Shown here in pieces: positions 27,517-36,360 of a stretch of 64,000 nt of DNA (positions within the stretch are counted from its first letter, which is position 1; each line of letters begins with the position of its first letter). Origin of the DNA: SAR202 cluster bacterium. GTDB lineage: Bacteria; Chloroflexota; Dehalococcoidia; Lucifugimonadales; UBA3495. Where the stretch lies: positions 1-64,000 of the forward strand of contig JABMNL010000031.1 in NCBI GenBank assembly GCA_013204585.1, read 5' to 3'. The notes under the pieces are model-generated. The model saw only the letters and a program-made list of their open reading frames with translations, searched no databases and was not told where the DNA came from. The translations under genes were made by a program, and so were the position numbers.

Positions 27517-29574
27517 CTAACGGGTCAACGTGAACGAGCCATCGATACTACCGCCGCCGTCACGTCGGAGGAATCTGCCGCTAAGTGTATCCCCGCCGAG
27601 AGTCGCCGTCCCTCCGTACATCCGTGTTCCCACATCAGTTGGGAAATTGAAAGTCACATCCCAGCTATCTCCAGATATTGTTCCGGAGACCGACCCCGAA
27701 GATGAAGAATAGCCCCTAAAATCGCAACCGGGAACCCAGCGGCTTTGTATGCCATTGGCAGATGCAGACCCGGAAAATGAGTTCCCACTCACGGTAATGG
27801 ACATGCTCAGTGTTCCGCTGCTGTCATAGGTGCATCCTCCACCGCCCAGCGAAGAAGAATTGTGGCTACCCGACCAGGTTACTGCCAGCGGGGCAGTCGG
27901 GGTTGGCGTTGAAATTACCGGTGCCGGATTTACGTTCATTGCAAATTGCTGGCATACATTTGTTCCAACTTGATCAGTGGCGCAAACATCGAATCGCTGC
28001 AACCCGGTGGGCGTATATTCCGCTGGCGTTCCCCTTAATACTCCGTTGAAATTCAAGGTCAGGCCAAAGGGCAGGCCGATGCCGTGCGAGAACGTATAGT
28101 TCGGCGTTCCTCCAGTAGGATTGTTGGTCACTGGGTTGGCTGCCAACGGCCCACCGCAAAACAGGCCGGGTGCCGGTTCCGGGTCGCAAAATGAATAATC
28201 GTACGCCATGCCGATGGTGCCATCGGGCAAAGAACGCACTCCAAATACGAGTTCTGGCACCGGCGGTTCTCCCAGTGCGAGTCCGTAGAGCAACTCGTCT
28301 AGAATCTGCTGGTCTTGTGCAAAATCGTCGGCTAAGCTCACCGTCCTGAATTGGAATTGTTGTGTGCCTCGGAACACGAACGCATACTGCCAGGTCAACC
28401 CCCCGTCGGTTATCACCGCCTTATAGGCCTTGTTCCCGTCATCCAATACCACTTCACCCTCTGATGTCACCACTTGGCTGGGGTCTCGATACAGCTCAAT
28501 AACCCGTTTTCCGTATTCAGCAATAGTTGTACCATCGGTTACCCAGTGGTCCAGATTGAGTTCTTCAACACTTAGGTAAGGGAATCCTCCCCCAGCAGAT
28601 TGAATCTCCACGACACCGTCGGGGTTGCTCGCTGGTGTAACTGTCCAGTCTGCGGGGTAGCTTATGGAAAAACCAAGCTCAGGGCTCTCGTAACTGACCC
28701 TTGGCACCGGTGTCGGCAAAGGCGTTGGCTCAGGCGTTGGATCGGGAATCAAAGTCGGTGCTTCACCAGCGGCTATGGGCTCTGCCACTGGCGGTACCGT
28801 GACCTCAACAGTCTCATTAAATCTACTCAAGCGGAACAGTAAACTCTGAAAAACCTCACCGGTCAGTTGTTCGATTAATCCCTGGTAGTCTGTGGCGGGA
28901 ACCAGCCCCTCCACCTGCATTTGACGCACGAATAGGTCAATGACGCCCACCCACAACACTACCCGCTCTTTCTCTGGGTCGTCCAGCACGGTGCCAGTGA
29001 GGCGGTAAGCTGGCAGGCCGTCCAAATAGACTAATTCTGCTTCCGACGCGACCATGCCTTCCGGGACTAACTGCTTGAACGAAGAGTCCTCCGAGTCGCT
29101 TGCATCCTGGTCAATCGCCCACTCCGCTGTGATGGGGTCTTGAATGTAGCTAACGCTCTCCACTTCTCGGGCATTGAATGTCAGCGTGCCGGTAAATTCT
29201 GCGACATCAATATCCATAATTAGGGAAATCTGGTTATCGCCTTTGACATTCCCAGCGCCGATGACCTGCACCGACAACAGATTTGCGTCGTCATCTCCGG
29301 TGGCTTTAAGAACCATTTCGCCGTCCAGATGAAAGCTTTCCAACGACGCCATGGCGGCATTGATATCTTCCAGGAGTTGGGCCGGTGAATCGGTCGGGTT
29401 GGAGGGTTGCGTGGGCAGAGGAGTCAGGGTCGGGTCCGGGGTAGCAGTAGAGGTAGCGGGTATCGAAGTACCGGCCTCGCAAGCCGCCAGAATTAGGGCA
29501 AGAAATAATGCAAGAACGACTACCGTGGTCGAGCTATTGGTGCGAGTGGAGTACCTTCCTTCTAGCAGTTTCAC
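27517..29574 (-). CDS. Secreted lipoprotein with LppX/LprAFG-like and putative Ig-like regions
   Basis: Lipobox 'LALILAACEAG' followed by a Thr/Pro-rich linker; 'TGTLTFNAREVESVSYIQDP'; 'PFGLTLNFNGVLRGTPAEYTPTGLQRFDVCATDQ' Ig-like. Confidence 0.65.
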   Translation of the reverse strand: MKLLEGRYSTRTNSSTTVVVLALFLALILAACEAGTSIPATSTATPDPTLTPLPTQPSNPTDSPAQLLEDINAAMASLESFHLDGEMVLKATGDDDANLLSVQVIGAGNVKGDNQISLIMDIDVAEFTGTLTFNAREVESVSYIQDPITAEWAIDQDASDSEDSSFKQLVPEGMVASEAELVYLDGLPAYRLTGTVLDDPEKERVVLWVGVIDLFVRQMQVEGLVPATDYQGLIEQLTGEVFQSLLFRLSRFNETVEVTVPPVAEPIAAGEAPTLIPDPTPEPTPLPTPVPRVSYESPELGFSISYPADWTVTPASNPDGVVEIQSAGGGFPYLSVEELNLDHWVTDGTTIAEYGKRVIELYRDPSQVVTSEGEVVLDDGNKAYKAVITDGGLTWQYAFVFRGTQQFQFRTVSLADDFAQDQQILDELLYGLALGEPPVPELVFGVRSLPDGTIGMAYDYSFCDPEPAPGLFCGGPLAANPVTNNPTGGTPNYTFSHGIGLPFGLTLNFNGVLRGTPAEYTPTGLQRFDVCATDQVGTNVCQQFAMNVNPAPVISTPTPTAPLAVTWSGSHNSSSLGGGGCTYDSSGTLSMSITVSGNSFSGSASANGIQSRWVPGCDFRGYSSSSGSVSGTISGDSWDVTFNFPTDVGTRMYGGTATLGGDTLSGRFLRRDGGGSIDGSFTLTR

Positions 29575-29700
29575 GGGTCAATCCTCCTACAAAGGACGAC
29601 TTGACGCTTACGCCGGAAATCGTTCCCAGGATAAAATCCCGAACTGTATCCACTCTCGCCGAATCAGGACCCGCGCTCAAGTGCCAAACGGCACCAAAAG

Positions 29701-31152
29701 TCAGGTGAGAATCCTCCGATTTCCCTCATCAACGTAGGATTTATCCCCAACTCGAGAAATCTTTATCTGCTGCCGGTAGACCTCTCCACCCAAACTGTGC
29801 TCAGCATTGTGTAACTCGCTAGACCATTCCAAGTCTTTGGCGTCGGGGCCAGCAGATAGCGCCTCTTCAAGCACCCGCCCATGCATTCCCTGGTGGCCGG
29901 AAATGCCCAGTATTCTCAGAAAGGTGGGCGCTAAATCCATGTTGCCGGACGGTGTGTCTAACTTGAGACTTAATTTGAAACTGGGGCCGTGGGCAAACAT
30001 GATTCCATTGATTTCGTGACGACTCATTGAGCCATGCTGCCCGGTGCCGGGTTCGCCTCCGGTGGAGTAGACAGTGCCGCCGTATCCGGCGCTATTGGGC
30101 GATGAATCCCAAAGAAAGGAGACGGTTAGCTCAGGTGCGCGCAGCCCTTGGTTCCCTACCAAAGAGGCTGGCAGCGTACCGGGGATACCGGCGACGGCAT
30201 CGGACGCCGTTATGGTGCCGCACCACGGTTGCCTCATCAGCCAGTCAGCCAACCTAGTGGCCGTGCCGACATCGCCGGGCGAAGTATAAAAAAGGACCGC
30301 ACCGCCATTTTGTGCAACCACCACTCCCCCGGCCTCGCCACCCGGTGGGAATCCAGCATCCCGCAGCAACGATTCAATGGCCAAGGTTTCAGATATCGTC
30401 GAGTAGCCATGGTCAGACACCACAACGATGTCAGTATCTTCGGCCCGTCCGTTTTCTCGCAGCCATTGCAGCAGGTCCCCGAATTGTCCGTCGGCCTCTT
30501 TTACCGCAATGTCCGAAAGACTGGACCCGACCCCGGAGTCGTGTTGCGATTTGTCCGGCTCGGACGACCAAATCAGAGTCACGGCTGGCAGCCGCTCGGG
30601 TAATACGTACTCGGTCAAGATTCGCATAGCATGGGCTAATCTGGGGGTATTCGGCAGCAATGCTTCCGGCCATTGCCCAAACCGATCAATCAACAATTCG
30701 TGCAAGTCTCTAGGAAGCGCAAAAGTTGGGTGAATCGTCGCCCCGCCGGTGTCGTCGGCGGTCGGGTTGTGAAGGTAGGCGTTACCGCTGGTTCCGACTC
30801 CAAGGGCCACATACTCACGCCCATGTTCCGAGAGGATTTCGGCCAATGTTGGCCCAAGTAGGACTGACACCCCGGCCTTCGCGACCTGCTCTAACTCGGG
30901 TTCCAAAGCTGGAATTGCCCGGTCCGAATCGAAGTCACGAATCATAAGCCTGTTACCCGCCAGACCATGCCCTCCCGGATTTAGGCCAGTAACCATGCTG
31001 GAGACGTTCACCCGCGTCACCGTTGGGAAAACCGAATGGTGGTTGGCGAACGTCACCCCGCTATCGGCAAAAGCCGAGAGGTTGGGCATCAGCCGAGGAT
31101 TAACTTGCGCTGGCTGCAACCCATCAAAAACAAAAACTATTATTGAGGACAT
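29701..31152 (-). CDS. Alkaline phosphatase / nucleotide pyrophosphatase superfamily protein
   Basis: 'FVFDGLQPAQVNPRLMPNLSAFADSGVTFANHHSVFPTVTRVNVSSMVTGLNPGGHGLAGN', 'DIVVVSDHGYSTI'. Confidence 0.85.
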   Translation of the reverse strand: MSSIIVFVFDGLQPAQVNPRLMPNLSAFADSGVTFANHHSVFPTVTRVNVSSMVTGLNPGGHGLAGNRLMIRDFDSDRAIPALEPELEQVAKAGVSVLLGPTLAEILSEHGREYVALGVGTSGNAYLHNPTADDTGGATIHPTFALPRDLHELLIDRFGQWPEALLPNTPRLAHAMRILTEYVLPERLPAVTLIWSSEPDKSQHDSGVGSSLSDIAVKEADGQFGDLLQWLRENGRAEDTDIVVVSDHGYSTISETLAIESLLRDAGFPPGGEAGGVVVAQNGGAVLFYTSPGDVGTATRLADWLMRQPWCGTITASDAVAGIPGTLPASLVGNQGLRAPELTVSFLWDSSPNSAGYGGTVYSTGGEPGTGQHGSMSRHEINGIMFAHGPSFKLSLKLDTPSGNMDLAPTFLRILGISGHQGMHGRVLEEALSAGPDAKDLEWSSELHNAEHSLGGEVYRQQIKISRVGDKSYVDEGNRRILT

Positions 31153-31215
31153 AATTCCCCTAGCCAGTCGATTTGAATACCGGTTGAATACCGGGGCGAG
31201 TTTCGCTAAACAACC

Positions 31216-32208
31216 CTAGGGAGCCAAAGCCCTAATTGTCCGCGCGTAGGATTCCTTGAGGTCTCCCACGGGCACGGGCGCGATTACTGGCTTCGACAAC
31301 CCCATTACGCGTAGTTGGTCCAACCGTTCCCGACAGTCCGCAGCGGAGCCAACCACTCCCACTTCTTGTTGCATACTTTCGCTGATGGCTGCGGCGCTGG
31401 CTGGGTCGTCGCGGTGATCCCTGGCCGAAACAACTCCGGCCATCTCCCGGTCAAAGCCGGTGTCCTGAAAAAAGGCGCGGTAATGAGAACTGCTCGCGTA
31501 CCGGGCGATCTGTAGCTGAAGGCTGGCCCGCCCAGCCGCTAGGTCGTCGGTGACAGCAACCCGCAGGTAGCCCGAAATCTCAACTTCAGACTGGTCGCGT
31601 CCGACCTTGGCTGCACCGTCACGGACCAGCTGGATTGCCTGCTCCAGGTAGCTGGAAGCCGTCCAACTCAGCAGGACGCCATCGGCAATCTCCCCAGCCA
31701 GTTGCAACATTCGCGGGCCAAGCGCGGCGATGTAGATTGGAACCTTGCCCTGAGGAGCAGCAGCGCCAAGCGATGCGCCGCTGACAGCGATGGCCTTCCC
31801 CTGGTAGGTGACTTCCTCGCCATTTAGCAGTCGGCGAACAATCTGAATCATATCTCGCAGGTGTTCTAGAGGCTGACTGTAGGCCACCCCATGTCCGTCT
31901 TCCACTGCTGGCCGGTTGCCCACGCCCAGCCCCAGGATGAACCGTCCATCTGAAACAGCCGATAATCCTGCTGCCGACATGGCAGTGATTAAGGGCGTTC
32001 GGGAAAACATGGGCAATATGCCAGTGCCAAGGCCGATTCGGCTGGTTGCCGTGGCGATGGCGGTTAGCTGGGTCAGGGAGTCCCGGCCATTACCCTCGGT
32101 CATCCAGACTTCGCCGTAGCCCAACTCTTCGGCTAGCGACGCCAAAGACTGGATGTCAGCCGGGCTCATCTGAGGTTCGTTCCCCAGTCGAAGGCCAAGA
32201 AATGTCAT
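31216..32208 (-). CDS. LLM-class F420-dependent-like oxidoreductase
   Basis: 'LGLRLGNEPQMSPADIQSLASLAEELGYGEVWMTEGNGRDSLTQLTAIATATSRIGLGTGI'. Confidence 0.85.
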   Translation of the reverse strand: MTFLGLRLGNEPQMSPADIQSLASLAEELGYGEVWMTEGNGRDSLTQLTAIATATSRIGLGTGILPMFSRTPLITAMSAAGLSAVSDGRFILGLGVGNRPAVEDGHGVAYSQPLEHLRDMIQIVRRLLNGEEVTYQGKAIAVSGASLGAAAPQGKVPIYIAALGPRMLQLAGEIADGVLLSWTASSYLEQAIQLVRDGAAKVGRDQSEVEISGYLRVAVTDDLAAGRASLQLQIARYASSSHYRAFFQDTGFDREMAGVVSARDHRDDPASAAAISESMQQEVGVVGSAADCRERLDQLRVMGLSKPVIAPVPVGDLKESYARTIRALAP

Positions 32209-32239
32209 CTACAACTCCAAGACGGTTTGCGCAGAGTAG

Positions 32240-32317
32240 GTGGTTCGACAGGCTCACCATGAACGGATACGGAATGCAGGTTGTAAAACTCCGCTCATCC
32301 TGAGCCTGTCGAAGGAT
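32240..32317. repeat. Intergenic inverted-repeat element, family B (ggttcgacaggctcaccatgaacgg ... ccgctcatcctgagcctgtcgaaggat)
   Basis: Complementary ends, related to the copies near ileS. Confidence 0.75.
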
Positions 32318-32336
32318 TTTCCGGCTACAAACCCGT

Positions 32337-33260
32337 TTACCCTGCGCCAGTCCTTAGTGCGCTGAACAAGTAGACGGTAGCAAATGTGCGATAGGGTGAC
32401 CAGCGCTGGGCGATGTCTTCCACCTGGACGTCGGTTACATCTTCGCCGTCAGTGAACAACCGGGAAACCACTCTCCGCAGGGCCAAGTCACCCAGAGGCA
32501 ATGCGTCTGGACGGCCAACCGCGCGAATTAATACCCACTGGGCGGTCCACAGTCCCACGCCGCGCAGTGCAACAAGTTTTTCCACGATCTGTTGGTCGGT
32601 CAGACTATCCAAGCCTTCAAGCCCCACGCCATTGTCCAGGGCAGACCCGGCCAAGCCGTGGACGTACTCGGACTTGCGCTGGGTCAGCTTCATGGTGTGC
32701 AGCTCGGCAGGGGATGACGCCCAAATAGACGCGGGCCTGGGGAAGGCGTAGTAGGTCACGCCGTCGAACTCCGCGCTGGGGCCGAAGGTTTCGATGAGCA
32801 GCGTCCGAATTATGCGGGCCACACTGGTCGATATCTGCTGGCCCAACACCGCCAATATCAACGCCTCGAACACCGTGGCTGTGTGGGGCAGGTGGAGACC
32901 GTAGAACTCGTCAATCAAGCCAGACATGGCCTTGTCCGCCCGGCCCAGTTCGTAGAAAGGAGCCAAATCTTGGTCAACGCCCAAGAGCCAAGACACCCTA
33001 GCCTTGACCTGCTCAACATCCTCGGGGCTCAATTCTTGGCCCTGCAATTCCAAGGATAGTTCGGGGGAGTCGATGGTACCGATGGACCGTACCGATGCTA
33101 AAACCAGTTTGCTGCCAAGGTCGAGCAGCCGCCGGTAAACGCCATCCTCCATGGTGTCGGTGCCGTAGCGACTTTGGAAGTAGGTGTGGTAACTGGCTGT
33201 AAGCTCGAAGTTGAAGGGCGGCACAGGCCGAATGGTCGCGGTCAATCGGTCCATGGCCAA
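32337..33260 (-). CDS. DNA-3-methyladenine glycosylase II / AlkA-like HhH-GPD protein
   Basis: 'ALILAVLGQQISTSVARIIRTLLIETFG', 'LVALRGVGLWTAQWVLIRAVGRPDALPLGDLALRR'. Confidence 0.88.
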   Translation of the reverse strand: MAMDRLTATIRPVPPFNFELTASYHTYFQSRYGTDTMEDGVYRRLLDLGSKLVLASVRSIGTIDSPELSLELQGQELSPEDVEQVKARVSWLLGVDQDLAPFYELGRADKAMSGLIDEFYGLHLPHTATVFEALILAVLGQQISTSVARIIRTLLIETFGPSAEFDGVTYYAFPRPASIWASSPAELHTMKLTQRKSEYVHGLAGSALDNGVGLEGLDSLTDQQIVEKLVALRGVGLWTAQWVLIRAVGRPDALPLGDLALRRVVSRLFTDGEDVTDVQVEDIAQRWSPYRTFATVYLFSALRTGAG

Positions 33261-33893
33261 TCACCCGCCGCCAATGGACGCAGAGCCTACTAGATAGTGC
33301 CGCGACCCGGCGGGGTCAAGCTCGGTGCGCATCAAGTTAACGGTGTCGGCAGTCCAGGATGGGGTACTAGGCAGCTTTCCTTCGGTAATGACCTGCCCAA
33401 TGTTACTCGACTGCACTTCCGACACTTCCCGCCTCACCCGGCCTAAAGTTAGATGGGGCGAGAATGCGCGCATTTCTTTCGGCAATCCCAGGTTCCCCAC
33501 CGCTTCATCAACGGCCAGTTGCAACGCAGCCAATGTCTCTAGGTCGCCTTGAACCCCCGCCCACAAAACCCGGGGACGCCGAGGGTTTGGAAACACGCCC
33601 AACCCGGCAATAGTAAGCCCAAAGGGGGAGAACTCGGCGGTCACTTCCAGCAGTGCCTCCAATACCCGATTCACCAGTTCGGCAGGGATGTCGCCCATGA
33701 ACTTGAGCGTCAAGTGCATGCCTTCAGGGCGCACCCAGCGCACGCATTTCCCAAATTCGGAGTCCAACACTTTCACTGTCTCTTCCAACACCGCTATTCC
33801 TTCTTGGGGCAGCGGAATTGCGATGAATGACCGAACCTTATTGTCGTCGGACGTCGTCATTGCTTGGCCGCCTCCCTCAACCGCCCATACCAC
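33261..33893 (-). CDS. thpR: RNA 2',3'-cyclic phosphodiesterase (2H family)
   Basis: Two H-x-T/S-x motifs: 'HLTLKFMGD' and 'HLTLGRVRR'. Confidence 0.9.
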   Translation of the reverse strand: MVWAVEGGGQAMTTSDDNKVRSFIAIPLPQEGIAVLEETVKVLDSEFGKCVRWVRPEGMHLTLKFMGDIPAELVNRVLEALLEVTAEFSPFGLTIAGLGVFPNPRRPRVLWAGVQGDLETLAALQLAVDEAVGNLGLPKEMRAFSPHLTLGRVRREVSEVQSSNIGQVITEGKLPSTPSWTADTVNLMRTELDPAGSRHYLVGSASIGGG

Positions 33894-34408
33894 TCGGCCA
33901 GGTCGTTCAACGAGTACTTGGCGTTGGCCGGACTGGGGTTGGGGACGACGAATATCTTAGACGTGCCAATAACCCGTTCTTGCATACCTAATCGAGGACT
34001 CTCTCTCACGCCCTCGCCGTGCTGAAGATAGGCTTTGTAGGCCATCAGTCCGTGGAAGCAGACCAACTTGGGAGCGAACCGAATAATCTTTTCTTTGAGC
34101 ACCGGTGCCCACTGGCGAAAGTCGGCGGCTCGCAGTCCCGAACCCATTGGCGTTGGCCGCTTGGCAACGTCGGTGAACCCAATGCCGTCGCTCAGCAGGG
34201 AGGCATCTTCTTGGGCGGTGACTTCCCGCGAGACCAGGCCCGACAGGTTGAAGGCTGGCCAGAACCGGTTACGTGGATTGGCAAAATAATGGCCGACTTC
34301 GGCGGAGTATTGGGAAGGGTTCAGCCCGACAAACAGCAAGTCCAGCCCGTCCCGCAGGTAATCGGGGAGGGTTACAAACTCATCTGATGACAAGTTGGCG
34401 ACGCTCAC
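33857..34408 (-). CDS. Mismatch-specific (G/U) DNA glycosylase, Mug-like UDG superfamily
   Basis: 'LLFVGLNPSQYSAEVGHYFANPRNRFWPAFNLSGL', 'VVPNPSPANAKYS'. Confidence 0.88.
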   Translation of the reverse strand: MSVANLSSDEFVTLPDYLRDGLDLLFVGLNPSQYSAEVGHYFANPRNRFWPAFNLSGLVSREVTAQEDASLLSDGIGFTDVAKRPTPMGSGLRAADFRQWAPVLKEKIIRFAPKLVCFHGLMAYKAYLQHGEGVRESPRLGMQERVIGTSKIFVVPNPSPANAKYSLNDLAEWYGRLREAAKQ

Positions 34409-35298
34409 AGATTCAAGAGTCGGGCGGCGTTTCCGGACAACAGTGCGGCTTCCACGTCGGGGGCAAGGCCAGCGCCGCGCACCTGCTGCAACGGCCGGGA
34501 GGCTTCCATCAATGGGTAGTCGCTGGCAAAGAGCACCTTACCCGCCCCGGCCAGTTCAGCCACAGCGGAAAAGACCTCGGGTCGGTAGAGGAAGGGAGAC
34601 GCCGCCGAGTCGAAGTACACGTTTTTCAGCACGTCCGGGACTTCGGGCATCAGGGAGTAGAAAGGCAGGCCGCCGCCCCAATGGGCGCAGATGATTACAT
34701 TGTCGGGGAAGTTTTGGATGAACCGGTAGAGCTTGTCGGGGGTGGCGCTCCCTTTACCGGGGTATTGGTGCCCGACTGGCTCCGACGCGTGAACCAGCAC
34801 CGGCAGGCCGTTAACGCGGGCTAGGTCCATGACCGGCGCCATGGTTCCGGCGTCCGTAATGTCGAACCCCTGGGTGTCGGCATGAAGCTCGCCAATGCCC
34901 ACCAGTCCCGCCGCCAAGCACCGTTTGGCTTCTGCCACTGCCGGTTCCCCCCAGGCGGGGTTCACCGAGCAGAACCCAGTCAGCCGGTCTGGGTGCTCAC
35001 CCACCGCCTGGATGATGTAGTCGTTGGCTTCGACGGCTGTCTCGTAGTCCGTCCAGCCCATGCCCATGACCACCGCCCAGTCCACACCGTCGCGGTCCAT
35101 GGCTTCTAGCAGGTCTTCGGCAGACGCAATGCGGGCATCCGGGCTAGCCAGCAGTTCGGAAAAGGTGGCATCACGCTGGGCAATCTCAGCCCGGCGGTCG
35201 CGAAAAGAGGGAGGGAGTATGTGACAGTGAGCGTCTATTACCAAGGCGTAATCTGTACAATCAAAGGCCGAATGAACATTAGGGAACGAGTATAGCAT
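34405..35298 (-). CDS. Amidohydrolase family protein
   Basis: 'VIDAHCHILPPSF', 'NVIICAHWGGGLPFY', 'VLFASDYPLM'; start chosen at MLYSF because the upstream ORF extension runs into a low-complexity repeat. Confidence 0.8.
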   Translation of the reverse strand: MLYSFPNVHSAFDCTDYALVIDAHCHILPPSFRDRRAEIAQRDATFSELLASPDARIASAEDLLEAMDRDGVDWAVVMGMGWTDYETAVEANDYIIQAVGEHPDRLTGFCSVNPAWGEPAVAEAKRCLAAGLVGIGELHADTQGFDITDAGTMAPVMDLARVNGLPVLVHASEPVGHQYPGKGSATPDKLYRFIQNFPDNVIICAHWGGGLPFYSLMPEVPDVLKNVYFDSAASPFLYRPEVFSAVAELAGAGKVLFASDYPLMEASRPLQQVRGAGLAPDVEAALLSGNAARLLNL

Positions 35299-35351
35299 CG
35301 GGTGGTTGGGAGCTGATTCAACGAACCAGGGAAACGCCCCATCTCCGACTC

Positions 35352-35383
35352 CGAACCCGACTCTGACTCTGACTCTGACTCCG
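35352..35383. repeat. Hexanucleotide-type low-complexity repeat (gactct/gactcc)n
   Basis: 'gactccgaacccgactctgactctgactctgactcc'. Confidence 0.8.
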
Positions 35384-35466
35384 TCGAACCTAACCTTCCC
35401 CCGGACGGGGGAAAGGATACCAAAGAATCTACCGCATGAAAATGACACTCTTATTATGATTAGAAT

Positions 35467-36024
35467 ATGAGCACTGACCCTACCGGCGAGCTATTCACGC
35501 TCAGGGGGCGTACTGCGCCCGACTTTACTCTGCCCAAACCCGAGGGCGAGTTTCTATCGCTTCAAGAATTACGAGGACGGAAGGTCTTGCTGGTCTTCTT
35601 GAGGCACTTCGCTTGAGTGCCTTGAAGAGAGCATCTGTCGCAGTTGCGACAGCAGTACGGCGAGATTCAGGCCAAGGGCGCGGATGTGGTCGCCATCTCC
35701 TTTGAACCTAAGGAGCGGCTTTTCCAACTAACCCGGCAGGCCCAACTGCCCTTTCCCATATTGTCGGACCCCGAGAGGGCCGTGTATGCCGCCTACGGTC
35801 TAACGGAAGGTCACTGGCTAAAGATTTTCTCGCTCAAGACAATCTGGACTTACGTGAAGCACTTTGCCAGGGGGCGACGCTACCATCACGCGGCCAGCGA
35901 CTGGAAGCAATTGGGTGGGGACTTTGTCTTGCAAGAAGACGGAATAGTTATCTACGAATACCGAGGGCAGGCGCCCCATGACCGACCAACCGTTAATCGC
36001 CTAATCGCCGAACTGGGCGGCTAG
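35467..36024 (+). CDS. Peroxiredoxin-like (AhpC/TSA family) selenoprotein with a UxxU redox motif; two in-frame UGA codons read as Sec (U50, U53)
   Basis: ATG 35467 is in frame with the tracked ORF 35644..36024; reading through TGA 35614-35616 and 35623-35625 gives MSTDPTGELFTLRGRTAPDFTLPKPEGEFLSLQELRGRKVLLVFLRHFAUVPUREHLSQLRQQYGEIQAKGADVVAISFEP..., matching the family pattern RHFxCPxCRExLxxL with both Cys replaced. Confidence 0.88.
35635..35652 (+). promoter_or_regulatory. Candidate bacterial SECIS hairpin (ctgtcgc-agtt-gcgacag)
   Basis: Perfect 7-bp stem; the apical loop starts 16 nt after the second UGA and 25 nt after the first; loop contains AGU. Confidence 0.75.
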
Positions 36025-36329
36025 TGGTCGCTGCCGTCTTCGCTGAACTCGTTCTCGTCGCTAAAGACACCGGTCTCGCGTCCCTGGAAGACGTGAACCA
36101 CAAAATTCTCACGGTTGATACCGACAGCATCGACGATATCTTCGTCCACGGTGTCGATGATTTCCTGGATGGTGTCCTGGGTCAAGCTCTCGTCAACCGA
36201 TATCGCCACGTGGACCATTTCCGCTGTGAAATGGATATCCACCCGGCCGACCTGCCGGTCCAACTCCATAATCATGTACGCTTCGGAAGAAGGTGTGCGC
36301 ACCTCGCGCTCAAAGCTCAGATCAGCCAA
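36021..36329 (-). CDS. Conserved hypothetical protein (102 aa, acidic)
   Basis: ORF with coding-like composition; stop overlaps the convergent peroxiredoxin stop (CTAG). Confidence 0.6.
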   Translation of the reverse strand: MADLSFEREVRTPSSEAYMIMELDRQVGRVDIHFTAEMVHVAISVDESLTQDTIQEIIDTVDEDIVDAVGINRENFVVHVFQGRETGVFSDENEFSEDGSDH

Positions 36330-36360
36330 AAATCATTTCCTCCGTGTTCCCTAGCCGTCG

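Noticed and set aside
35238-35423. ORF with 'ESESESESGSESE' and the N-terminal extension of the amidohydrolase
   Set aside because: Generated by a hexanucleotide repeat; the amidohydrolase fold starts downstream of it.
35644-36024. Tracked ORF starting at TTG as an N-terminally truncated peroxiredoxin
   Set aside because: The upstream in-frame sequence encodes the expected N-terminus and active site; the only obstacles are two UGA codons at the Cys positions.
35467-36024. Pseudogene or UGA=Trp recoding as explanation of the in-frame UGAs
   Set aside because: Both UGAs fall on conserved redox Cys positions and are followed by a SECIS-like hairpin, while other genes in the window end normally in TGA.
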